This document shows, piece after piece, positions 50,216-59,225 of a stretch of 64,000 nt of DNA (the stretch's first letter is position 1; every line of letters starts with the position of its first letter). The translations under genes and the position numbers were made by a program. The notes beneath the pieces are model-generated. The model was not told where the DNA came from. It did not search any database and was given only the letters and a program-made list of their open reading frames with translations. This DNA comes from JACOZM01 sp035289385 (GTDB lineage: Archaea > Nanobdellota > Nanobdellia > Woesearchaeales > GW2011-AR9): positions 1 to 64,000 of the forward strand of contig DATDXI010000066.1 of the NCBI GenBank assembly GCA_035289385.1, in the 5' to 3' direction.

Positions 50216-50986
50216 CTATTTTTTCTCTTTCTTCACTTTCCACAACTTTAGCATCTCCTCTTCCATGAAATGCATCTTGGCCGGGAAAATCAAGCAATAG
50301 GGTGGCTGACCAAAATCGATGGTTTTTATCTCTGCCAATTTTCCAACTTTGATGATGTTATCACTGCCGATCCTAGCGCAGCCTACGACGAGAAGATTAT
50401 CATGGATGACTCCTTCCTGTTTCACTTTTTCGATCTCTTCCAAACGTTCAATCGCTTCTTTTATCGTCATGAACTTATTTTTTTCTGGGTGAAGATCCAG
50501 CAGACAGAGCGTATGCATGTTCAGCAATGAATTTTCCCTCATGACCATATAGGGCGTCTCCAGATGAGGCACATAATCTTTGAACGGAATAGATATTGTC
50601 TTGCCATATTTGTAGATCTCTAATCCTACCCTGCCCACAGCAGTGATGATGGAAGCGTTGTTGATGATCTCTACATCCACGCCTTTTTCTTTTGCCAAGC
50701 GGAACAATTCTACGTGTGTCGTGGCAGAAAATGGATCGCCGATGACTAAGAAAGCAACATCTTTTTTTTGTGCTTCCTCAACAATCTTTTCTGCTCCCTG
50801 TTCGGCAGTTTCTCTGTTGGCGAGAGTTATCTTTTTGAGGTAGAACCGTTCCAGGTCTTCATAAGAGCATTGCAGTTTAGAAGTATAATTCTCCAGATAG
50901 ATCTTGTCACATTTTCTGACAGCTTCCAGACCTTTGACGGTGATATCTTTTTCATTTCCTAAGCCGAGACCGATGATATAGAGCAT
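50216..50986 (-). CDS. dphB: diphthine synthase
   Basis: SAM-dependent methylase that acts on the diphthamide intermediate of translation factor EF-2. 256 residues with the family start LYIIGLGLGNEKDITVKGLE, the VIGDPFSATTHVELFRLAKE block and INNASIITAVGRVGLEIYKY, all in the expected order. The other Dph enzymes must lie elsewhere. The YkgJ-type gene follows on the same strand, and elp3 begins to the right on the same strand. Confidence 0.93.
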   Translation of the reverse strand: MLYIIGLGLGNEKDITVKGLEAVRKCDKIYLENYTSKLQCSYEDLERFYLKKITLANRETAEQGAEKIVEEAQKKDVAFLVIGDPFSATTHVELFRLAKEKGVDVEIINNASIITAVGRVGLEIYKYGKTISIPFKDYVPHLETPYMVMRENSLLNMHTLCLLDLHPEKNKFMTIKEAIERLEEIEKVKQEGVIHDNLLVVGCARIGSDNIIKVGKLAEIKTIDFGQPPYCLIFPAKMHFMEEEMLKLWKVKKEKK

Positions 50987-51075
50987 GATTCACTCTTTTA
51001 TTCTTGTTCATATAAACCTTTGTGTACAGTAATGAGTTACCATCTGTAATGAATAGGGTTAAATCCCCTTAATCT

Positions 51076-52749
51076 TTAAATCACCTTGACCATATACGGT
51101 CCTTCTTTTTCATATCCCAGCTTTCTATAATATTCTTTGACGCCAACACCAGAAATGACAATCATCTTTTTCTTGCCCTGAGATAGAGCAATCTCTTCTG
51201 CTTTCTGCATCAGCTTCTTGCCCCAGCCTTTATGCTGCACTAAACCTTCTTCTCCTATAGCTGTTGCTGTGCCATAAACATGCAGTTCTCGGATCAAGGC
51301 AGAACCTTCCACTATTTCTGGACGGAGATATTCTTTAGGAAAGCGTAGCCGACAGAAGCCGATCAGCAGGTCTTGGCTCTTCTCTTCAGCAGAAATAAAA
51401 AATTCTTTTCCTCCGGAAGCAAGGTACTCTTGCACGCTGATAGTGATGCTGTTCCATTGGATGTCTTTGCCTTTGGGTTCCCGGCAGCGGATACATCGAC
51501 AATGGATCTTCTGTGTTTCAAACATATGTTGGCGTAAATTGGTTCTATCAACACCAGCTTCCCAGTATTTGGTGGGAACATCTCTCTGGACTCTTTGAAT
51601 TCGGCAATATTCTGGAACAGATTGTTTCCATTCTGCTATCCTTGATGATGCTTCTTCGGTGGTGATAGGTACAAACAGCCCTTTCTTCCATTGGTGGTAG
51701 AGTGCCGTTCCCGGACCGACCATGCAGGGATACATCTTGATCATATCGGGCTTATATCCTTCGTCAGTAAACAACTCTTTCATGCCATGGAGATCCCTAG
51801 TTCTGTCTGTCAATGGCAAACCCGGCATGTAATGAATATTTATTTTCAATCCTAGATCTCTTAAAATTTGAATAGATCTTTTTGAATCAGCAGAATCATG
51901 GCCACGATGAACTTCTTTAAGGACATCATCATATACTGACTGGATGCCCAGCTCTACTCTGGTGCAGCCTTGACGCAACATCTCATTGCCATGCTCTAAG
52001 AAACCCCAGTCGGGCTTTGTCTCGATGCATAAGGCTACACATCGCACATTTGCCGTTTCATTCTTGAGCTGTTCCTGCTCTAATGTTGTCTGCGTGGCAT
52101 GTTTTACCAGTAATGCTTTCTGCTTGATCTTTGTTTCCCTTTCTTGATCATGCATCTCTCCGGGAAGCTCAAAAAATTCTTTGAATTTCAGATAATCAAA
52201 ATCTCCTTGATGGAAGAAAAGATCAGAAAAATCATTCATCGCCTTGAACGTATCGTAGATAAATTGCTCTTGGTATGTTTTCTCTGTTGCCGTAAATGTT
52301 CCCCCCATGACAATAATTTCCACTTTATCAAAGGCCTGGCCGAGCAAGACATATTGCTGCAGTCGGTTAAAAACTTGTAGGTAAGCATCATAATCATTTC
52401 GCATTCCCCTCATTGTTGCTGGTTCATGACCAGTATATGACTGAGGAACATCTCCCCAGGGGCTATTTAATCCGCCGGGGCAGAAGGTACATTTTCCATG
52501 AGGGCATTTGTCTGGCTTGGTCATCAGCGCTACGGGGGCGACACCAGAGATGGTTCTTGTCGGTTTTGTAAGAAGTTTTTTTCGTAATACGGCCATCTCC
52601 TGCTCGGGAGCATGCATCAAGACATCGATGTTTGTAGGAATTCTCTTGAGCCTGTGCTTCAATGCAGCAGCTCTTTTTACTTTAGCCCATTCTTTTTCCT
52701 GATAGGTGTTCTGCCGTACTTCCTGCAAGAGCTCTTCATAAAATGCCAT
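51076..52749 (-). CDS. elp3: Elp3: radical SAM/acetyltransferase for tRNA wobble uridine
   Basis: 557 residues. The radical SAM half has the iron-sulfur motif CPHGKCTFCPGGLNSPWGDV near 95 and ELGIQSVYDDVLKEVHRGHD; the C-terminal half is a GNAT domain (ALIRELHVYGTATAIGEEGL, HKGWGKKLMQKAEEIA, VGVKEYYRKLGYEKEG). Archaeal Elp3 acts alone, adding an acetyl-derived group at C5 of U34 in tRNA. A further Cys set (CRCIRCREP) may bind zinc. The AAALKHRLKRIPTNIDVL N-terminal tRNA-binding region is present. Confidence 0.95.
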   Translation of the reverse strand: MAFYEELLQEVRQNTYQEKEWAKVKRAAALKHRLKRIPTNIDVLMHAPEQEMAVLRKKLLTKPTRTISGVAPVALMTKPDKCPHGKCTFCPGGLNSPWGDVPQSYTGHEPATMRGMRNDYDAYLQVFNRLQQYVLLGQAFDKVEIIVMGGTFTATEKTYQEQFIYDTFKAMNDFSDLFFHQGDFDYLKFKEFFELPGEMHDQERETKIKQKALLVKHATQTTLEQEQLKNETANVRCVALCIETKPDWGFLEHGNEMLRQGCTRVELGIQSVYDDVLKEVHRGHDSADSKRSIQILRDLGLKINIHYMPGLPLTDRTRDLHGMKELFTDEGYKPDMIKMYPCMVGPGTALYHQWKKGLFVPITTEEASSRIAEWKQSVPEYCRIQRVQRDVPTKYWEAGVDRTNLRQHMFETQKIHCRCIRCREPKGKDIQWNSITISVQEYLASGGKEFFISAEEKSQDLLIGFCRLRFPKEYLRPEIVEGSALIRELHVYGTATAIGEEGLVQHKGWGKKLMQKAEEIALSQGKKKMIVISGVGVKEYYRKLGYEKEGPYMVKVI

Positions 52750-52908
52750 ATCTTTGCCTATTTCAAGCCTCTTTTTTAAGACTTTCTTGAGAAATGTGAT
52801 CGTTATTTTTGTCTTTGTAGTGATGGATAGCGCTCAATATCTGTATTTCCCTCTACCTCTCATTTTTTGCCGTAAGATTTATAAATACTTAACGATAGTT
52901 AATCTCTT

Positions 52909-53505
52909 ATGGTCATGGCAAAACAAGTATCAAAAACCGTTCAATTAAAGGAAGTTGAGCAAGCTATTACAGAAGAGACTACCATAGGAGATGTCGTCAA
53001 GAATTATCCAGAAGTAGTTGACACGTTGTTAAGCTTCGGCGTGCATTGCGTCGGCTGCCATGTTTCGGAATGGGAAGCTTTAGGTGATGGTTTACGCGGT
53101 CACGGCATGGAGGAAGAAGAAGTACAAAGTGCTATTGCAACCTTAAATAAAGTAGTTGAAGAGCATAAGTCGGAGAGTAAGCAAGGGAATAATTTCACTT
53201 TTACCGGATTAGCATTACAAAAAATAAAAGAAGTGCTGAAGAAAGAGAAGAAAGCAGGGTTGAGGATAAAAGTGGAGCATGGTGGCTGTGCTGGATTTAG
53301 TTATGGGTTTAGCCTTACCAGCACTCCAAAAGAGGATGAGCAGGTCGTGGAAGAAGCTGGCGTGAAAGTCTTTGTCAGCCCGTTCTCGTTAGAGAAGATG
53401 AAAGGATCGACGATCGATTATGTTGATGGCTTGCAGGGTGCTGGATTTAAAGTAAGTAATCCTAATGCGAAGAGGAGCTGCGGCTGTGGCAATAGTTTCG
53501 GGTAG
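52909..53505 (+). CDS. DUF1858 domain fused to IscA/HesB-type Fe-S carrier
   Basis: 198 residues. Residues about 20-80 form a DUF1858 unit (TTIGDVVKNYPEVVDTLLSF, then CVGCHVSEWEALGDGLRG), and residues about 95-198 are an A-type Fe-S carrier (ALQKIKEVLKKEKKAGLRIK, GGCAGFSYGFSL, and the closing RSCGCGNSFG). The three Cys of IscA (Cys in GGCAG; C-G-C at the end) are all present. DUF1858 has a Cys-x-x-Cys that may bind iron, a cluster, or NO-related ligands. The two normally occur as separate proteins. A TATA-like ATTTATAAATAC is about 26 bases upstream. Confidence 0.85.
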   Translation: MVMAKQVSKTVQLKEVEQAITEETTIGDVVKNYPEVVDTLLSFGVHCVGCHVSEWEALGDGLRGHGMEEEEVQSAIATLNKVVEEHKSESKQGNNFTFTGLALQKIKEVLKKEKKAGLRIKVEHGGCAGFSYGFSLTSTPKEDEQVVEEAGVKVFVSPFSLEKMKGSTIDYVDGLQGAGFKVSNPNAKRSCGCGNSFG

Positions 53506-53520
53506 TGTTCTGGAGATTTC

Positions 53521-54180
53521 ATGCAAGATAAAGATTTAGATGCTATTGTTTTTTTAGTTGAACATGGTCATGAGCTTGCGTTAGAAGGAGATCTTCATGT
53601 CAAAGAACTGTTGGCATTATTGGATTATGGGCTGAATGGATCTGCTGATGGCACTTCTGAAAAACTATCAATAGCTCTTCGCCAGCATGTCGTTATGAGC
53701 AGTTATCAGTATTCTCCGACACCATATGATCAAGAAGTAGCCCAGATGCTTCTTCAACAAGCTGAGCCAGATCTTCAAGCATATCTTCGGCGTCTTCCTC
53801 CTGTTATTCGTGATGCTGAAGAGGTTTTTGGTGATACTATTGTGGATAATGCCTTTCTGCATAGAGCTTATATGGGAATGGTAGAAGTGGTGATCGCGGA
53901 GACGCAAGAGGAGATTCTTCATTATCAGCGAAAGATCGCTGCAGCTGGAGATATTTTAGAAACAGACCTTTTAGATACACATAGAATTTATCGTCGTATG
54001 AAAGCAAGGGGAGAAGATCCTAATGCTCCAGAAGATCGGCCTTGGCAGGAAATCATGCAAGAATTTTTACAGGTTGAGGAAGAACGCTTGCCGGCGCTGC
54101 GTCTTTACCGTGAAGAATTGATGAAAGGATTAGATCGGGGAGAATACGTTTTAAGGTTGCCGGCTGTACGAGGGGTTTAG
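53521..54180 (+). CDS. hypothetical helical protein, 219 aa
   Basis: Not recognised. Acidic, helical and soluble, with long amphipathic stretches (QEVAQMLLQQAEPDLQAYLR; ETQEEILHYQRKIAAAGDIL). It starts 15 bases after the Fe-S carrier gene with a short GGAG motif seven bases before ATG 53521, so the two are probably co-transcribed. No Cys cluster, hence no sign that it carries a metal itself. Confidence 0.55.
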   Translation: MQDKDLDAIVFLVEHGHELALEGDLHVKELLALLDYGLNGSADGTSEKLSIALRQHVVMSSYQYSPTPYDQEVAQMLLQQAEPDLQAYLRRLPPVIRDAEEVFGDTIVDNAFLHRAYMGMVEVVIAETQEEILHYQRKIAAAGDILETDLLDTHRIYRRMKARGEDPNAPEDRPWQEIMQEFLQVEEERLPALRLYREELMKGLDRGEYVLRLPAVRGV

Positions 54181-54276
54181 GTGGTTAATCCTATTGCCTT
54201 TAGCAAGAGATGCATCAGCAACTTTTTTCTTTTCAAACCAAAAAATATTTATACTTCTGAGTAGTTACTATATTTT

Positions 54277-54603
54277 ATGGGTCTTTACCATCATTTAAGG
54301 GCAGCTGCAGTTTATGCAGCACTAACTATTCCTATTTGGGTTCCTCTAGCAGTAGGTGGAGTAAAAGTAGCCCAGTCAGAAAGAATAGATGGATATAGTG
54401 TCCGTCAAGCGAATATTGGCCGTTGTGATGATGATGGATTGACTTGCACCTATTGGAGTGATAGCAATGGTGATGGGCAGTTTGATACAAAACAAAGAGC
54501 AATATTAATGCCACCGGCAAGAAGCCCTTCACTTATTGTTGATGTGCCGTTTAGAGAAGAAGATAGAAGATTAACAGACAGTTTAGTTGCACGGTTGAAG
54601 TAA
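54277..54603 (+). CDS. small membrane-anchored exported protein, 108 aa
   Basis: A hydrophobic segment (AAVYAALTIPIWVPLAVGGV, residues 10-29) anchors an outer domain of about 75 residues with a Cys pair (GRCDDDGLTCTYW) and an EF-hand-like DSNGDGQFD loop that could bind Ca2+. The plan matches the 18875 and 19295 products (anchor plus small Cys-bearing outer domain), though sequence likeness is weak. A TATA-like ATATTTATACTTC is about 27 bases upstream. Confidence 0.55.
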   Translation: MGLYHHLRAAAVYAALTIPIWVPLAVGGVKVAQSERIDGYSVRQANIGRCDDDGLTCTYWSDSNGDGQFDTKQRAILMPPARSPSLIVDVPFREEDRRLTDSLVARLK

Positions 54604-54716
54604 ATTTTTCTTCTAGAATTTCTCTTTGCCTCATTTATGGCAGTATTATCCTACTTAACTTTCTTTAGCCTCTTCCATCAAAATATATATAAAAGCAATA
54701 AGATTTTCTGCCTTAA

Positions 54717-56468
54717 ATGAAATATCATGACCTTAAACAGAAATACTTGGATTATTTTAAGAGAAAACAGCACGTCATCATCGAATCAGCTCCTTTAATC
54801 CCGGAGAATGATCCTACCGTCTTATTCACTACGGCAGGGATGCATCCTCTCGTTCCGTATTTAGTGGGGGAGAAGCATCCTCTCGGCAAACGATTAGTTG
54901 ATGTTCAGAAATGTATCAGGACTGGAGACATCGATGAAGTTGGTGATACGACTCACCATACGTTCTTTGAGATGCTGGGAAATTGGAGTTTGGGTGATTA
55001 TTTTAAAAAAGAAGCTATCCCATACACATTTGAATTTTTAACAAAAGTTCTTAAGCTTCCTATCGATAAGTTAGGTGTTTCCTGCTTTAAAGGAGATACA
55101 TCTGCTCCGAAAGATGAAGAAGCAGCCAAGACCTGGCTGTCATTAGGCATCCCAAAAGAAAGGATAGCCTATTTAGGGAAAGAAGATAATTGGTGGGGGC
55201 CAGCCGGTGAAACTGGACCTTGCGGTCCTTGCACGGAAATTTATTTCTGGACTTCAGATGTGCCAGCGCCAAAAGCATTTGACGTGAATGACAAGAGATG
55301 GGTGGAAATTGGCAATGATGTATTGATGGAATATGAAAAGCATAAGGATGGTACGTTTACCCCCTTGAAGCAGAAGAATATCGATTTTGGTGGGGGAGTA
55401 GAAAGGACGTTAGCTGTCTTGAATGGCTTGGATGATAATTACCTTACTGAAGTCTTTTTGCCGATAATAAAAAGTATAGAAAAGATGACAAAACGAAAAT
55501 ATGCTGATAACAAGCGGCTGATGAGGATCGTTGCTGACCATATCAGGGCAGCAGTCTTTATCTTAGGCGATGAAAAAGGTGTTGTTCCTTCCAATCTTGA
55601 CCAAGGATATATTTTACGAAGATTTATCCGAAGATCAATCAGGAATCTGAAGACGTTAGGACTGTCCATTGAGAATATTGATCTCACTCCTTTAGCAGAT
55701 GTGGTGATCAAGATTTATAAGGATGATTATCCTCTGTTGGTAGAGAAACAGCATTTTATCAAAGAAGAGCTGCATAAAGAGCAGGAAAAATTTAAGCTGA
55801 CGTTAGAGAAAGGCTTGAAAGAATTTGCCAAGATGTCTGATAAAAATATCTCTGCCCCAGATGCTTTCTTATTATTCCAAAGTTATGGCTTCCCTTTAGA
55901 GATGACCCAAGAATTAGCGCAAGAGAAAGGCCTTACTGTTGATGCTGTCGGTTTCCGTCGAGAGTTTGAGAAGCATCAGGAATTATCCCGAGTAGGGGCG
56001 GAACAGAAATTTAAAGGCGGCTTGTCAGATGCGTCGGAAGAAACCAAGAGACTGCATACGGCAACTCATTTGTTGAATGAAGCGCTGCGAAAAGTCATCT
56101 CTCCTGATATTCGACAGAGGGGATCAAATATCACCCCGGAACGATTGAGGTTTGATTTTAATTTTGACAGGAAATTAACTCCTGAAGAAGTCAAGGCAGT
56201 GGAAGAGGAAGTGAATAGTGTTATTGCCAGAAAGCTGAATGTTATCCGAAAAGAAATGCTGTTAGAGGAAGCGGAAAAATTAGGCGCTCAGAAAGAGTTT
56301 GGGCATAAGTATCCTCCGAAAGTTTCCGTCTATTTTGTGGGTGATTATTCAAAAGAGTTCTGTGGTGGCCCGCACGTTTCCAACACTTCAGAATTGGGGC
56401 ATTTCAAGATCGTTAAAGAAGAGTCATCTGCTGCCGGAATTAGAAGGATAAAGGCGGTGTTGGGGTAG
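54717..56468 (+). CDS. alaS: alanyl-tRNA synthetase, short bacterial-like form
   Basis: 583 residues. The catalytic core is clear: AGMHPLVPYLVGEKHPLGKR, IDEVGDTTHHTFFEMLGNWS and GPAGETGPCGPCTEIYF. An editing domain ends the protein, with HTATHLLNEALR and the zinc-ligand block FCGGPHVSNTSELGHFKIV. The C-terminal C-Ala/DHHA1 region of full-length AlaRS (about 870 residues) is missing. The bacterial-like, shortened form is also seen in CPR bacteria and some DPANN archaea. A TATA-like AAATATATATAAAAGC is about 30 bases before the ATG. Confidence 0.93.
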   Translation: MKYHDLKQKYLDYFKRKQHVIIESAPLIPENDPTVLFTTAGMHPLVPYLVGEKHPLGKRLVDVQKCIRTGDIDEVGDTTHHTFFEMLGNWSLGDYFKKEAIPYTFEFLTKVLKLPIDKLGVSCFKGDTSAPKDEEAAKTWLSLGIPKERIAYLGKEDNWWGPAGETGPCGPCTEIYFWTSDVPAPKAFDVNDKRWVEIGNDVLMEYEKHKDGTFTPLKQKNIDFGGGVERTLAVLNGLDDNYLTEVFLPIIKSIEKMTKRKYADNKRLMRIVADHIRAAVFILGDEKGVVPSNLDQGYILRRFIRRSIRNLKTLGLSIENIDLTPLADVVIKIYKDDYPLLVEKQHFIKEELHKEQEKFKLTLEKGLKEFAKMSDKNISAPDAFLLFQSYGFPLEMTQELAQEKGLTVDAVGFRREFEKHQELSRVGAEQKFKGGLSDASEETKRLHTATHLLNEALRKVISPDIRQRGSNITPERLRFDFNFDRKLTPEEVKAVEEEVNSVIARKLNVIRKEMLLEEAEKLGAQKEFGHKYPPKVSVYFVGDYSKEFCGGPHVSNTSELGHFKIVKEESSAAGIRRIKAVLG

Positions 56469-56491
56469 AGAGAGTTTCTGAAAGTTTTTGA

Positions 56492-57406
56492 GTGAACCAG
56501 CAAAGGCTTAAAAAGGCTGAAATACTTCTTCTCTCTATGTTAAATGCAAGTCTTAAAAAAAGGTTGATAGCAGCTCAAGTGAGTGAAATTACGGAGCATT
56601 ATATCTACAAGCGCTTATCGGAAAAGATCCATGACCCTCAGAATAAGAAAATTCTTCATGAAATTGCTGAAGATGAATTAAAACATTACAATCTCTGGAA
56701 GAAATATACTCAGCAAGAGCCCAAGCCAAACAGAAAGAAGATGTGGTGGTACTATCTTATGGCCAGGATCTTTGGCTTGACGTTTGGCGTAAAGCTGATG
56801 GAGAAAGGAGAGAGAAAAGCTCAGGTTCATTATAATCGATTGACGGGAATCCTTGCTGAAGCCAAGCTCGTCATCAAAGACGAAGAAAGGCATGAGCAGT
56901 CGCTGATCAATCTGTTAGAAGAAGAGAAATTGTCCTATATCGGCTCTGTCGTTTTGGGATTGAATGATGCTTTGGTTGAATTAACCGGCGCTTTAGCTGG
57001 ATTTACTCTGGCTTTGCAAAACACTCAACTGATTGCAGTAGTTGGATTGATCACAGGGTTTGCTGCTTCATTGTCGATGGCCGCTTCTGAGTATCTGTCG
57101 AAGAAAGCCGATGATGGAGGCAAACAACCGTTGACGTCATCGATCTATACAGGAATTGCTTACATCTTTACCGTCTTATTATTAGTCTTCCCTTATTTTG
57201 TCCTTAGCAATGTTTATTATGCACTGAGCTGGACGATAGGGAATGCGATAGTTATCATTTTCTTATTCACTTTTTATGTGTCTATCGCCAGAGGATATTC
57301 ATTTCGCAAAAAATTTTGGGAGATGATCATCATCAGCTTAGGAGTTGCTGCACTAAGCTTTGGTATAGGGTATCTTATCAGGACATTTTTAGGGGTTGAT
57401 GTTTAG
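56492..57406 (+). CDS. ferritin-like domain fused to VIT1/CCC1 transporter
   Basis: 304 residues. The N-terminal half has a rubrerythrin/ferritin-like four-helix pattern with metal-ligand Glu and His (EITEHYIYKRL, EIAEDELKHYNLW, VIKDEERHEQSL). The C-terminal half is a five-helix VIT1/CCC1 transporter (VVLGLNDALVELTGALAGFT; FAASLSMAASEYLSKKADDG). The combination resembles MbfA-type iron exporters, which sense cytosolic iron or peroxide and move iron out. GTG 56492 is the apparent start, 24 bases after alaS, suggesting co-transcription. Confidence 0.85.
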   Translation: MNQQRLKKAEILLLSMLNASLKKRLIAAQVSEITEHYIYKRLSEKIHDPQNKKILHEIAEDELKHYNLWKKYTQQEPKPNRKKMWWYYLMARIFGLTFGVKLMEKGERKAQVHYNRLTGILAEAKLVIKDEERHEQSLINLLEEEKLSYIGSVVLGLNDALVELTGALAGFTLALQNTQLIAVVGLITGFAASLSMAASEYLSKKADDGGKQPLTSSIYTGIAYIFTVLLLVFPYFVLSNVYYALSWTIGNAIVIIFLFTFYVSIARGYSFRKKFWEMIIISLGVAALSFGIGYLIRTFLGVDV

Positions 57407-57476
57407 ATAGATATGTTTTTTAATAGGGAAGAGGATAACTACTATATTATGATTATATCATGATTGGAACTATACC

Positions 57477-57914
57477 ATGACAGGAAAACGAACATTTATC
57501 GATCATACTGCTGATATCCTATTTGAAGCGCAAGGCAGCACCATCGAAGAATTATTTGAGCAATGCGGCTTAGCCGTAGAGGAAACTCAGGTTGAGCTAT
57601 CTACCGTCAAGCCGGCTATCAAGAAAGTCTTTCATCTGGAGAATGCAAAAGTAGATGCCTTATTGTTTGATTTTCTGGATGATCTGCTCTTTTACAAAGA
57701 TGCGGAGCAATTACTTTTTTCCAAATTTGTATTGAAATTAGATAAGCCGCAAGGAAATTCTCCTAATTTTCGTTTAGAAGTGCAGGCTTACGGCCAGAAG
57801 ATTGATGTGAAGAAGCATGGGCTGAAGGTTGATATCAAAGCCATCACCATGCATATGTTTGAAGTTAAGAAAACTGCTAAGGGATGGAAAGCAAAAGTGT
57901 TGGTGGATATTTAA
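57477..57914 (+). CDS. archease
   Basis: 145 residues. The opening FIDHTADILFEAQGSTIEEL, the metal-site Asp/His positions, FDFLDDLLFYKDAEQLLFSK and the late KAITMHMFEVKKTAKGWKAK are standard archease features. It helps activate the RNA ligase RtcB that joins spliced tRNA halves, which fits the intron-containing tRNA-Gly in this window. Single gene. Confidence 0.93.
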   Translation: MTGKRTFIDHTADILFEAQGSTIEELFEQCGLAVEETQVELSTVKPAIKKVFHLENAKVDALLFDFLDDLLFYKDAEQLLFSKFVLKLDKPQGNSPNFRLEVQAYGQKIDVKKHGLKVDIKAITMHMFEVKKTAKGWKAKVLVDI

Positions 57915-57954
57915 TTGGGAATAGATTTTTATATTCTATAGTCCTTCTTTCCTT

Positions 57955-58110
57955 ATGGTCTATTACAGTTCGTCAATGCCGAAGTATCAGGGTTCTGCAG
58001 GGGGAAGTTCAACGTATGCGGGATCTTCCGCCTATGTCGTAAAATCTAATTCTGTCTGCTGCGGGTCATTCAGTAGAGGACAGAGATGTAGGGGTTGTCC
58101 GGGAGGATGA
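57955..58110 (+). CDS. small Gly/Ser/Cys-rich protein, 51 aa
   Basis: A complete short frame from ATG 57955 to TGA 58108-58110. It opens MVYYSSSMPKYQGSAGGSS and ends with four Cys in CCGSFSRGQRCRGCPGG. A TATA-like TTTTTATATTC is about 26 bases upstream, a normal leaderless promoter here. The Cys pattern could hold a metal or a disulfide knot. I know of no family. Bases 58111-58199 hold only the next promoter. Confidence 0.55.
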   Translation: MVYYSSSMPKYQGSAGGSSTYAGSSAYVVKSNSVCCGSFSRGQRCRGCPGG

Positions 58111-58199
58111 TTCTTATGTTAAAGAACTCGAGGATATAGTGTCACTCTCAAGTTGTAAAAAACAAAAGGTTTATAAATAGCAGTTCTTTATCATATCTT

Positions 58200-59171
58200 A
58201 TGACTATAGACCTGCGTTTTGACCCTGAGTATGGAAATCTGACTAGGGGTGTTAGTGAATTTCAGGAAGAGTTAGCAAGAAGGAACCATATTGGTCCTAG
58301 CTTGGTTAGGCCTACTAATGGCGCAACTGGTGCATTAAGTGCCATATTTTCGGCAACAAGAATTCGGGATGCTCATCAGGGGAAAAAATCTGTTGCGCTC
58401 TTGGCTTCTCCAGAATATTTTGATGCATTTCGCATGCTGAAGATGTATGGATTTGATATTACAACTGCCGCAAATGGGATGATGAGATATCCTACATCCG
58501 AGATCATTGAACAGCTAGGTAGCAAGAAGCCAACTCTATTCTACGTTTCTGTACCCAATAATCCTACGGGGATTCTTCTTTCCGATACGGAGTTAGATCA
58601 GATTATCAATGAAGCTCCAGTTGAAACACGGATGGTTTTGGATAGGACTTTAGTCCATCCAGAGCAATATTGCGAGACTTCTTCTTTAAGAGAAAAATTT
58701 GGAGACCGAGATATTATTATTGTTGACTCATTTTCAAAATCGTTGGGGGTTGTAAGTGATAGAGTGGGTTATTTTGTTGGCTTTCAGCCAGAAACAGTAG
58801 AAGCTGTCCATCCTTACGCTCATGCGCCGAGCAGTTTAGCTATGGCGAAGGTGAGAGGTTTGTTAGACGATGATGGTATTGAGCAAGAAGTTGAGACAGT
58901 AGTTAAGAAAGTTAGAGAATCAGATACTATTTTAAGACAATGGAATAAAGAGCAGCCAAAAGCAACGTATCATCCATCACTTTCTAATTTTGCAGTTATT
59001 GAATTATCTGGAATAAGTGGAGATGAATGCAGAGAAAGATTAGAAGAGCAAGGAATCCTTGTGCGTTCAGGTAGCCAGTTGTATATGTCTGCTGATGTTA
59101 TTAGAATAGACATGGGACAACCAAAAGTATTGCCTGAAGTTCTTGAAAAATTAGATAAGATTCTTGCATAA
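58200..59171 (+). CDS. PLP-dependent aminotransferase, class I/II
   Basis: 323 residues of fold-type I. Motifs in order: NGATGALSAIFSAT (cofactor phosphate loop), LFYVSVPNNPTGILL with the conserved Asn, MVLDRTLVHPEQ with the Asp that contacts the pyridine nitrogen, and DSFSKSLGVVSDRVGYFVG with the Schiff-base Lys. The final Arg for substrate carboxylate is in VIRIDMGQP. Closest in style to histidinol-phosphate aminotransferases; substrate unproven. A TATA-like GTTTATAAATAGC is 26 bases upstream. Monocistronic. Confidence 0.88.
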   Translation: MTIDLRFDPEYGNLTRGVSEFQEELARRNHIGPSLVRPTNGATGALSAIFSATRIRDAHQGKKSVALLASPEYFDAFRMLKMYGFDITTAANGMMRYPTSEIIEQLGSKKPTLFYVSVPNNPTGILLSDTELDQIINEAPVETRMVLDRTLVHPEQYCETSSLREKFGDRDIIIVDSFSKSLGVVSDRVGYFVGFQPETVEAVHPYAHAPSSLAMAKVRGLLDDDGIEQEVETVVKKVRESDTILRQWNKEQPKATYHPSLSNFAVIELSGISGDECRERLEEQGILVRSGSQLYMSADVIRIDMGQPKVLPEVLEKLDKILA

Positions 59172-59225
59172 ATTGTTGTTGTCTTGCTTTGGAGATGAGT
59201 TTTGCTGTTAAAACTAGATTTGTAT

